A model generated the notes under the pieces. The model was given only the letters and a program-made list of their open reading frames with translations. It searched no databases and was not told the DNA's origin. Both the position numbers and the translations under genes were made by a program. A DNA stretch of 64,000 nucleotides from Oryzias latipes (Eukaryota > Chordata > Actinopteri > Beloniformes > Adrianichthyidae): assembly GCF_002234675.1 (NCBI RefSeq), contig NC_019859.2, positions 28,453,973 through 28,517,972 on the forward strand. Direction: 5' to 3'. Below, piece after piece: positions 43,612 to 53,000 of this stretch. Positions within the stretch are counted from its first letter, which is position 1; the number at the start of each line of letters is the position of its first letter.

Positions 43612-44125
43612 GGACTGAGCGACATTTCTGCTTTGAAGCTCAAACCGCTGTTTGTGCTGACGATCCGAGCTGTGCTCAGAGACACACTTTTCCCGGTTCT
43701 GAGTTCGGTTGCTTGTACCCCTAGAGCTGCGGGACGGATCGCAGTCTTAAATCTCCCACACATACCGCTCATGTAACAAAGCATCCCCCCCCCCCATTCC
43801 CATTAAACACAAAGCTGGAAGTCCGCGCTCCGCCGGTCCACTTCGCTAGTTAAGTGCGGGAGCGGACTACTTCTTTTCTATTTTGTTTGTTACTTTTTTG
43901 TTAAAGTCACTTCCCTCAGTTTATACTGGATCATCGCGGATGAGTCATTAGTTGGGAAATAAAATGAAAAAAGCAAAATAACGAATAGCAATTATATAAT
44001 GAACGAACGAAAAATGTAACCCCCCCCCCCCCCCCCCCCCGACGATGTCATCGTCCATCCCGATGGTTGACAGAGAACATCGTCAACAGCCAATTTAAGG
44101 GACATCGCCCAACCCTAGTCTTGGT

Positions 44126-45240
44126 GAGAACTTGTGCAACAGAGTTCTGGAGAAGCTAAAGGTTCTAATACCATTTTTTGGAAGACCATCTAGCAGAGCA
44201 TTACAATAATCCATTCTACTGATTATGAAAGCATGCATCAGTGTCTCCACATTATTAAGAGATACAAATGGGCAGACCCAATTCCAAAATTTCTAAGATG
44301 AAAAAAGCCTGTTTTAATCACCTGCTAAATATGAGGAATAAAAGTTAGCTTAGAGCAGGGCTGTCAAACTCATAACTTATACATGTAACTAAAGCTGGCA
44401 TTGTGTTTTTACTCACGTCAGTGTTGATCCTCATTCAGATGAATAAAAACAAGATTTTCTAAAATCTTACTTCAAAATGGTAAGTGTGACACAGGTCTGT
44501 AGTTATTAAAAACCGTTGGATCTAAATTCTCTTTAGCAAGGGTTCCACTAATGTCATGTTAGCGGAGGAACAAAAACACACTCAGATGCTAGCAACCCAG
44601 GGGGAAAAAAAAAAAAGTGGTCAGCAAAGTCCTAACACAATGATGCGAAAGCTGGCATTGTGTTTTTACTCACGTCAGTGTTGATCCAACACCAGAGTTG
44701 ATCAAAGATGTGGTGAAGAAGATTCTGGGATTCTTTTTTATTTCTAGAGATAATATTCGCAAAGTTCCTGGTCTGTTTTGCAGTCTGGTTGGAAAGTTTT
44801 AGTTGGTTTTGGTAGTTGGTAGTTTATTTTGAGCTTATGTTTTCTCCAATGTCTTTCAGCGGCAGAATATCTTTATTTCTACAACACACACAGATGTCTG
44901 CACATGAAGATGAGGTTTGGAGAGGTGTACACATGATGGTGGCAGGTGAAGTCTGGACAATGTGTCTGAAGTTGGCAGCTAAAACATTACTGTCTGGTAA
45001 CTTGGATGGATCCCGTCAACTTTGTAAGCGCTTTGAGCGTCCGAGAAAGCGCAGATAAATCCAATCCATTATTATTATTATTATTTTGTGAAATTAGGTA
45101 CTGTTTCAGAACAGGATAATTTGTCAATAAAAACAAACTTGTTCAGACTGGAAGCAGACTGGAACCAGTTGCTCAGACTCAGCAGCCTGCTAAAGCAGCC
45201 TTGGAGAGGTAGGGGCCCCGAAATAAAAACACTCAATGGA
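44126..45240. other. repeat-rich intergenic sequence
   Basis: 44126-44340 continues the interspersed repeat interrupted by the hAT element. A 40-bp direct repeat occurs at 44391-44430 and 44648-44687. 44990-45080 is the end of the repeat type seen at 26671, with an ATT-rich tail. No gene was recognised. Confidence 0.5.
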
Positions 45241-45375
45241 CTTCCATCCATGCATCCATCTTCCTCTGCTTATCCGGGACCAGGTCACAGGGGCAGGTCT
45301 AAGCAAAGATTCCCAGACTTCCCTGACCCCGGCCACTTCCTCCAGCAGGACCTGAGGGTATTCCCAGACGAGCTG
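45241..45375 (-). mobile_element. 3' end of an RTE/Rex3-type LINE
   Basis: On the minus strand: 'YPQVLLEEVAGVREVWESLL', as at the Rex3 C-terminus, running into gatgcatggatgg, a short remnant of a GATG tail. Confidence 0.6.
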
Positions 45376-45517
45376 TCAATATGTTTATCTCTCTGACTGG
45401 CACACTGCTGAGTGGGTATAGAGGAATATGAGTCAATTTCCATGGATGAACCAATGAGTGTTTAGATCCAGCCCACTTCCACTGATTGACAGACAGACCC
45501 AGACAGACTCCAGATAA

Positions 45518-45590
45518 TGGAGAATGAGGGCATCAATCCCTCTACCTCTCACATGCAAAGCGAGCGCTCTACCACTTGAGCTAATTCCCC
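45518..45590 (-). tRNA. tRNA-Ala(UGC)-like sequence, possibly a pseudogene
   Basis: 73 nt fold as a full cloverleaf. The acceptor stem ggggaat/attctcc has the G3-U70 pair that marks alanine tRNAs, with A as discriminator. The D arm is gctc/gagc, the anticodon arm ctcgc-tttgcat-gtgag has TGC at 45557-45555, and the T stem is gaggg/ccctc. The T loop is attgatg instead of ttcga.., so the B box has two mismatches. No T-run terminator lies close downstream. It may be a weak gene, a recent pseudogene or a SINE head. Confidence 0.6.
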
Positions 45591-46245
45591 TACGAATCAA
45601 CTGCGTTTCTATGCCATATGTTTAATGACACTTTTTGTATTGCTGTGACAGGTCTCCGTAGCTTCGGTGCATATCCAAACACGGTTTTTGCAGCTTTTTC
45701 TCTCCAAAATATCAACTTGTTCCAGTGGTTGAAAACCACAGGATCCTATATGTGCCTCCACAGTTGTAAAGCTAATGCTAGAAGGGTTGGACACGCCATG
45801 TTTACAAAGATAATATAAACACACGGGCCATCTACAAGGATCTGCAGGTTTGAAACTTGACTCATTACCAACTCTGCCAAATGAAAGGTAATCAACAAAC
45901 AAGTCGTTCTGATCTTTACCTTTTCTGATGGTCAATTTGCATGCATCTTTTTACTCACAGTCAGCCACTCTGTCAGTATGTACATAGACTCATTTCTTAT
46001 CATGAACAGGAGCGCTCAATAAATTTCACTCTGGCTTTTGGGGAACCCACTGAATTCTAATCATTGACATCAACACCTGAAAGCCACAGAAGCACTATCT
46101 GTCAAGAACAGAAATCCCTGATCAACAAGTATTCCTTAAAGGTAAATTCCATACCAACAACAGACCAAACTCTTCAACTCATCTCATAAGTACATGCTTC
46201 TTGCACCAACAGTTTGATGAAACGTAGATACAAAGGAAAATGTTG
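45591..46245. other. intergenic, nothing recognised
   Basis: Short frames only, and no repeat ends were identified. It lies between the two tRNA-Ala-like copies. Confidence 0.45.
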
Positions 46246-46318
46246 TGCAGAATGTGGACATCTATCCCCCTTGTTCTCACATGCAAAGCAAGAACTCTGC
46301 CATTAGAAGTAATTCCCT
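46246..46318 (-). pseudogene. tRNA-Ala-like pseudogene
   Basis: A second 73-nt copy in the same orientation, 728 bp away. It keeps the gctttgcatgtgaga anticodon-arm core, but its D arm (ttacttctaatggcag) and acceptor stem no longer pair well. It is clearly decayed compared with the 45518 copy. Confidence 0.6.
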
Positions 46319-46461
46319 ATAAGAATGCTCTGATTAGTTGCTCAAATCCAAAAGTCCTATTGGCCACAATGAGAGCACAGGTCCTTTTAACCTTGTTTTA
46401 TATCCACATACTGGCACATTTTTAGTTTCTAAAAAATCCCGACTTGCTTGAGTAGCTGGAA

Positions 46462-47461
46462 NNNNNNNNNNNNNNNNNNNNNNNNNNNNNNNNNNNNNNN
46501 NNNNNNNNNNNNNNNNNNNNNNNNNNNNNNNNNNNNNNNNNNNNNNNNNNNNNNNNNNNNNNNNNNNNNNNNNNNNNNNNNNNNNNNNNNNNNNNNNNNN
46601 NNNNNNNNNNNNNNNNNNNNNNNNNNNNNNNNNNNNNNNNNNNNNNNNNNNNNNNNNNNNNNNNNNNNNNNNNNNNNNNNNNNNNNNNNNNNNNNNNNNN
46701 NNNNNNNNNNNNNNNNNNNNNNNNNNNNNNNNNNNNNNNNNNNNNNNNNNNNNNNNNNNNNNNNNNNNNNNNNNNNNNNNNNNNNNNNNNNNNNNNNNNN
46801 NNNNNNNNNNNNNNNNNNNNNNNNNNNNNNNNNNNNNNNNNNNNNNNNNNNNNNNNNNNNNNNNNNNNNNNNNNNNNNNNNNNNNNNNNNNNNNNNNNNN
46901 NNNNNNNNNNNNNNNNNNNNNNNNNNNNNNNNNNNNNNNNNNNNNNNNNNNNNNNNNNNNNNNNNNNNNNNNNNNNNNNNNNNNNNNNNNNNNNNNNNNN
47001 NNNNNNNNNNNNNNNNNNNNNNNNNNNNNNNNNNNNNNNNNNNNNNNNNNNNNNNNNNNNNNNNNNNNNNNNNNNNNNNNNNNNNNNNNNNNNNNNNNNN
47101 NNNNNNNNNNNNNNNNNNNNNNNNNNNNNNNNNNNNNNNNNNNNNNNNNNNNNNNNNNNNNNNNNNNNNNNNNNNNNNNNNNNNNNNNNNNNNNNNNNNN
47201 NNNNNNNNNNNNNNNNNNNNNNNNNNNNNNNNNNNNNNNNNNNNNNNNNNNNNNNNNNNNNNNNNNNNNNNNNNNNNNNNNNNNNNNNNNNNNNNNNNNN
47301 NNNNNNNNNNNNNNNNNNNNNNNNNNNNNNNNNNNNNNNNNNNNNNNNNNNNNNNNNNNNNNNNNNNNNNNNNNNNNNNNNNNNNNNNNNNNNNNNNNNN
47401 NNNNNNNNNNNNNNNNNNNNNNNNNNNNNNNNNNNNNNNNNNNNNNNNNNNNNNNNNNNNN
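46462..47461. other. assembly gap (1000 N)
   Basis: Exactly 1000 Ns, a conventional placeholder, so the true length is unknown. It lies upstream of the first visible pkd1 exon and may hide 5' exons. Confidence 0.98.
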
Positions 47462-48189
47462 CTTGGCTGCAGTGCGTCAGAATTAACCTGAAGGCTGTTT
47501 TTCGTCTGTAGTCCCCGGACAGGTGTAAAAAAAATTTCAACTTCAAAACATCAGTTAAATACAATAACTGCTTTTTAAACAGAGTGTATGTGGTGAGGTC
47601 TCTATGGCTACGTTCACACTGGAGACTTAAACGACCCGATTCCGATTTTCTTGCCCCTGTACGACCTGTTTCTGATCTTTTCATGACAGTCTAAACTAGG
47701 GGTGTCAAACTCATTTTGGTTCGGGAGCCACATTTAACCCGTCTGATCTCAAGTGGGCCGGACCATAACATAAAAGCAAAATAACAGCTTTGTTTTAGTT
47801 TTTTACTCAGTTGGAAAAAATGCCTCAATCAACATAGTAGCCTAATCACTTGGGGCCAATGGATCTCAAATAAAATTAATTTCAATTAAAGAAAAGTTGG
47901 TCTATTCAAATTAATACCGACTAAATATTTTACATCTGACACTGAAGTAATCCAGAAACTTTTCTTTATGGTAAGTCTCTTAGTGGTGCTGAATGTCATA
48001 TTCTTTGAGCACTGCGATGTTGATGACATACAAAGCATTTGGGTTTTGCATTCAGCTTCATGTAAAAAAAAAACTCTGTCCATTTTTCCTGGAAGGCTCT
48101 TTCCTGAAAGTCAGTTATTGCACACAGAAGTTGTTGATTTGGAGCAGAGTGGGAGTTCTGCTGCATTATGTAGTATGTATAGTGCGTAG
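47462..48189. other. repeat-derived flank after the gap
   Basis: 47610-47690 (ctacgttcacactgga..) and 47697-47775 (aggggtgtcaaactcatttt, gggccggaccataa) resemble the ends of hAT-type fish elements, but partner ends were not found. There are no exons. Confidence 0.4.
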
Positions 48190-49590
48190 TAAACAGTAGT
48201 GTATTGTGTGTGGAACAGTCAGAGTGGGGTGTAGTTAGTGGGAGTATGTGTGTTCACTATAGTAATTGCCTGTGGAAAGAAGCTGTTCCTGAGTCTGTTT
48301 GTCCTGGTTCTGATGGACCTGTACCTCCTGCCATAGGGCAGCAGGTCGAACAGAGGGAAAGCAGGATGTCCAGTCACACTGCCTTCACAAATGTTCTTCA
48401 GTGAGGGGAAAGGGCAGCCGATGATCCTTTGCGTTGTCTTTACCACTCTCTGGAGGCTCTGCCGTTCTGCAGTGGGAAAACTACACTGTGATGGAGTAGG
48501 ACAGGATGCTCTCGATGGTTGAGGGTTAGAAGGTTAACAGCAGCTCCTGGCATACATTGTTCTTCTTGAGCCTTCTCAGGAAGTACAGGAAGTACAGGTG
48601 CTGCTGTGCCTTCCTGATGACAGTCTTGGTGTTGATGGGCCAAGCGAGGTCAGCCAAGATGGTGGTGCCCAGGAGGGTGAAGCTGTGGACCCTTTCATAG
48701 GCATAGGTGTCTCTGTGTTCCAAGTGGCTCAGCGAACTGTGTGGAGGGTGATGGATGTGGCATCCTCTGTCGATCTGTTCACTTTGTAAGTGAACTGATG
48801 GGGGTCGAAAGTTGGAGGAAGGCAGTCTTTGATGTTTCCTAGGAGCAACCGTTCCAGACACTTGGTGATGACAGGGGTGAGTGCAACTGGAAAATATTCC
48901 GTGAGGCAGGCTGTGGATGACTTTTTGGTTATGAGAATAATGATGGATGACTTCAGGGAAGCAGGGATGAAAGCACCTGCCAAAGACAGTTTAAACATTT
49001 TTGTGAAGATCTGGGAGAGCAGGTCGGCGCAGGTCCACAGGACCTTCCCAGCAACCCCAACAGGTCCAGCCGCTTTTCTGGGGTGTACTCTGCTGAACAT
49101 TCGTGCCACGTCCTATGCCTGCACAGTCAGTGGTTTGGAGCTGGGAGCAGAGTAAGGATGAGGTGATGTGATTTCAGACTTCAGTGGTGTTGTCTCGAAG
49201 CGCGAGAAGAACGCGTTCAGCTCTAGAGTGTGCCTTGGTGCTAGGCTGTCCCCTGAAGTTGGTCAGCTGTTGTAGTCCCTGCCACACCTGCCGAGGGTTA
49301 TTGTTGGAGATGTAGTCCTCTATTTTCCTTGTATAATCCAACTTGGCCTTCCTGATTCCTGTCCTCAGGTCAGCTCTAGCAGTCCTTCACAGTTCTTTGT
49401 TCCCTGACCTAAAGGCAATGTCGCGTTTTTTTAGGAGTAGCCTGACCTTTCTGGTCATCCAAGGTTTTTGGTTGGGAAAGACCTGGATGCGTTTCACTTC
49501 CATGACAGTCCGCAGACAGAATGTCCTGTGTGATAAGATCATGGCATGCATGGACATTGTAGGAGCTTGCAGTGACAAATTTGCCCTAAT
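48190..49590 (-). pseudogene. decayed L2/jockey-type LINE ORF2
   Basis: On the minus strand, in order from 49578: 'VFPNQKPWMTRKVRLLLKKR'; from 49109: 'RVHPRKAAGPVGVAGKVLW', 'CADLLSQIFTKMF', 'VALTPVITKCLERLL' and 'DPHQFTYKVNRSTEDA' (RT fingers/palm); then a C-terminal 'RKAQQHLYFLYFLRRLKKN' in another frame near 48600. There are several frameshifts. It sits directly upstream of the first visible pkd1 exon. Confidence 0.75.
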
Positions 49591-49837
49591 AAATCTAAAA
49601 TTGGGATTTAAAATTGAATGTTGTATATTGGGTCCAGGTTTAGATCTGATCTAGGCCTGTTTCTGGTCTGATCCAGGTTTAGTTCTGGTTTGATCCAAAG
49701 CTGGTTTCTTCTGATGGTCCTCTTTGTTCAACAGGTGTGAAAACTAACCTGAACCTTGAACTCTGGTGCAGTGAGTTTTGGTGCGAATGCAGACTAATGC
49801 ATCCACTGACCTCATCTCTTCTGTGCTCTGTCACCAG

Positions 49838-50043
49838 GGAGCGAGGTGTTTGGTTGGGTCTGAGTGACATGGACTCCCCAGGGAAGCTGCATTGGGTAAA
49901 TGGATCAGAGGTGGAGGAGAACTCTCCATCTCGCCCTGACATCTCTCCTGGAAACGCCTGTGTGTCCCTGGATCAGGACAGTCAGATCAGCTCCCACCTT
50001 TGCAGCTCCAAGCGGGTGTACATGTGCCAGTACACCCTCCCAG
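49838..50043 (+). CDS. pkd1: pkd1 exon: second half of the C-type lectin domain
   Basis: Acceptor ctgtcaccag|g; donor ccag|gtaccc; ends in phase 1. It encodes 'GVWLGLSDMD', 'HWVNGS', and the paired Cys of 'NACVSL' and 'HLCSSKRVYMC', matching the end of the human lectin domain. The first half of the domain (its N-terminal Cys pair) should lie in an upstream exon, which I could not find. Confidence 0.88.
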
Positions 50044-53000
50044 GTACCCGACGTGCACACACATGGAGCGTATGTGCAATTACAGACACCAACAACCTTT
50101 TTCAGTTTGCATACTCAGTAGTTTTCAACAGAACTGAAGGTCTAAAAAGTGAAGCCCAGCCACCAAAAAAAGGCTGAGTCTTACTTGATGTAGGCAAACG
50201 TTTTTGGAATGAAGAAATAATCCACCGGAAGGAGTTCAAGCAAATGGTTTCCAGAGTTGCAGATGCAGCAGATTTTCAGTATTTCCCAATAATTCAGTCC
50301 AGTCCTTGAACCTGACCGTTTGAACGGAGTTCTCTCCTTGTTTCTGTTGGGTTGTTTAGTGAGCTGTGAAGGATTCAGGCACATAGTGACAGCATAGTCA
50401 GGGATGATCCTCCAGAAAAATGAGCACAGGGCAATGTTAATCCAGTGAAAATGATGTACAGAGTCCCCACAAAAACCTCAGAAGGAAAAAATAGTCTTGA
50501 TTCACATGAAGCAAAATGTTAGAAAAGAGAGCTTCTCATGGAAACACCTTTCTCAGAAGTTTGTCTGGAAAATAAGCTTTGACCAGACAAACACCTTCAC
50601 TGCACGTAAACACAGTCAGTCTAGCCCACGCCGGAGTGGAACGCCCTATCTGTTCTTCCAGCGTCATTTCCACAGTCTTGTCTACCCCTCTAATCACCCA
50701 TGTCTGCATTTTCCCATTTTTGTGCACAACTTCTGCCTTCTCACTCTGAAAATGGATTTGAGAGCTGTTTTTTTGATTTGACAAAGTGTTCTCCATGACA
50801 TTCCATCATCCACCTTAGAAGAACAGAAACACTCACTCGAGCACAGGTGCTATCTCACCTTTGCACGGTTTGCTTGACTGAATGAAATGTTTTACATGTG
50901 TTGGTCTGAAGGCATAAGTATGCGTGTATGAACATGAGATGTATTGTGTACATGTGGACTTGTCTGTATGTGAACATTTTTGGAGCCAACAGGTATGTTG
51001 ATAATATTTAAGTGTGTGGACAGGCCCCACCCCTTCTAGATGTTTGTTACATCTGAACCTAACCCTGATGATTATAAAAATCCATCAACTTGTTGCTCTA
51101 TTCTGCTTCATAGTTTAACCCCCCCCCACACACACACACACACACACTTCTATAATCACCCTCCTAGCCCCCCTCTTTGGCATCACTCTCTTCTTCCCTC
51201 CTTTTCTTTTCCGTCGGGTCCAACACAAAGATTTTACAAATGTAAGTAAGGTGAATAACGTTTAGTCTAAATTACAAAAGGGGTTCATTGAAATATACAT
51301 CTAGTGTGTCAAAAGATACATAACCCCTATTGTAACGGTAAAATATGTCTAACACAAGAGGCTTTCAGCTCTCATCTGTATGTGCAGCTGTTGGACAGGA
51401 CAAGTTAAAAGGGAAGAAAGATGTTCTCCATGCAAAGAAGCAGAAGCCCAGGCAGTACTTTTGAAGCTGGATACCAACGATCCATGTGGCAAATGAGGCT
51501 GATGTGCCTACTTCAGCTGTCTGTGGAAGATTTGTGCCTATTCAGATGTTTGGTAATTGAATTTCTGACAATCAGGATCAGAGGATTTTTATTTTTTCTT
51601 CAGTTTTAGATCTGTTGACATCAGATCTCTGTGGGGAGATGGGCGGTTAAGGCTCATTACTTTCCCAAAAGAGCAGAGTTCTTGCGGTTTTTTTAACTTT
51701 TTTGGAAGATGATGTCAACTTTGAAAAACTTTCTGCTCAAATTGGAGGGAATTAAATTAATCAGACTTTCCCCAGCTGAGGGTCCAATGTCCTTGGCGTT
51801 CCCAAGAGCCTCAGTAGGCTGGTTGTTTGGCTTTCCTGTCTCTGATTTCAGCTGAAGCTCATGCCCTCCTCTGTACAGTCGCAGAACCTGGCAGCCCCAA
51901 TGAGGCAGCAGCTGCTTAAGGCAGTAACACGGGGGTTCCCCTGACACACTGTCCCTCCATCCCACAGCATGTGTACCTTGTTATGTATTGTGCTGTTTTT
52001 TGTACTATTGGGGTTCTGTTCCCCGACGTGAGCAGAGTGGAGACATTTTTTATTTTTTTACCACCACTTTTTGCTATCTTTACACATATAATCCTCCTTT
52101 TAAGCAAATTTGTTGCACGTGTATACTTGTTTCAATGACAAAAAAAATTAAATTCAGTTCAGTCAAACTCCACTTGCTGATTGTAAAAAATGCACCCTTA
52201 TTTTCTAAACTTCCCTTATTTGGAGTTTAAGGAAGTGTTCAGTGAAGTCAATCCCACTTCTTTTCTGTCTTAAAGACCATTCAGTTATACCATGCTTCCT
52301 AGTATCAGTTTCCCTTGAGGCCGGCCGTACTCTTTGTCAGACCCTTAACATGAAACTATCCCAATAAGTTGATAGCTGCGGGTTTGTGTTGCCCTGTGAT
52401 AGGAGTATCCTTGCAAGTTATCTCCCAAATTATCTTTATGTGCTAAGAGAGCTATGATCCAGCGTGCTTACCTGCGCCCATTCTTCCAACTTTTACTGCC
52501 GTCATGGTTTACAAGGTACCTTGGCCATCCATGAGGTCAGATGTTTGGGAATATGTTATGGCTTGACCAATTTGTGCTTGAACAACAATTTCTATCTTAC
52601 GCCTTACGTGACTTCTACATTCTTCCGGCCAGCCGTGGTCCCAGATCTATCTGGATTTTGTTACTGGCCATCCTATGTCACATAGTTGTCCTCATACTGG
52701 TGGAATGTTCTTCTTCCAGAATGGTGCATTTCATTCCCCTTTCCAGATTACAATCCTTTGTTAAAGAGTCTACTGAGGTTTTGCTGCCATATATTCTGAA
52801 GGGCCATGTTTTACCCAAAGACATCTGTTTTGTCCTCAGTTGATTGCCAAGTTCTGGCCAGAGTTTTTCGATCTTCACTTCTTCTCACTTTTTCTTTGGC
52901 CCAGTCTACTGTTGTTTGGGTTTATCAGTCCTGGAGGAGAGCTTCAGGTCCTGCTACAGACACTAGACATTTACAAATGGTGTGTAGACACTATGAAGCC

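Larger units (their letters stand above)
38193..44117. mobile_element. hAT-type element carrying nested insertions
   Basis: The outer ends tagggttgtgccgatgga and the complement of ...gggacatcgcccaaccct form hAT-like inverted repeats (TAGGGTTG.GC). They are flanked by a perfect 8-bp duplication, gtcttggt (38185-38192 and 44118-44125). Without the gypsy insertion it would be about 1.2 kb, with no transposase frame. It contains X-element sequence and a 21-base C run (44020-44040). Confidence 0.8.

Noticed and set aside
46422..47684. Long open frames spanning the N block
   Set aside because: They consist of unknown bases; the apparent openness is an artefact of the assembly gap.
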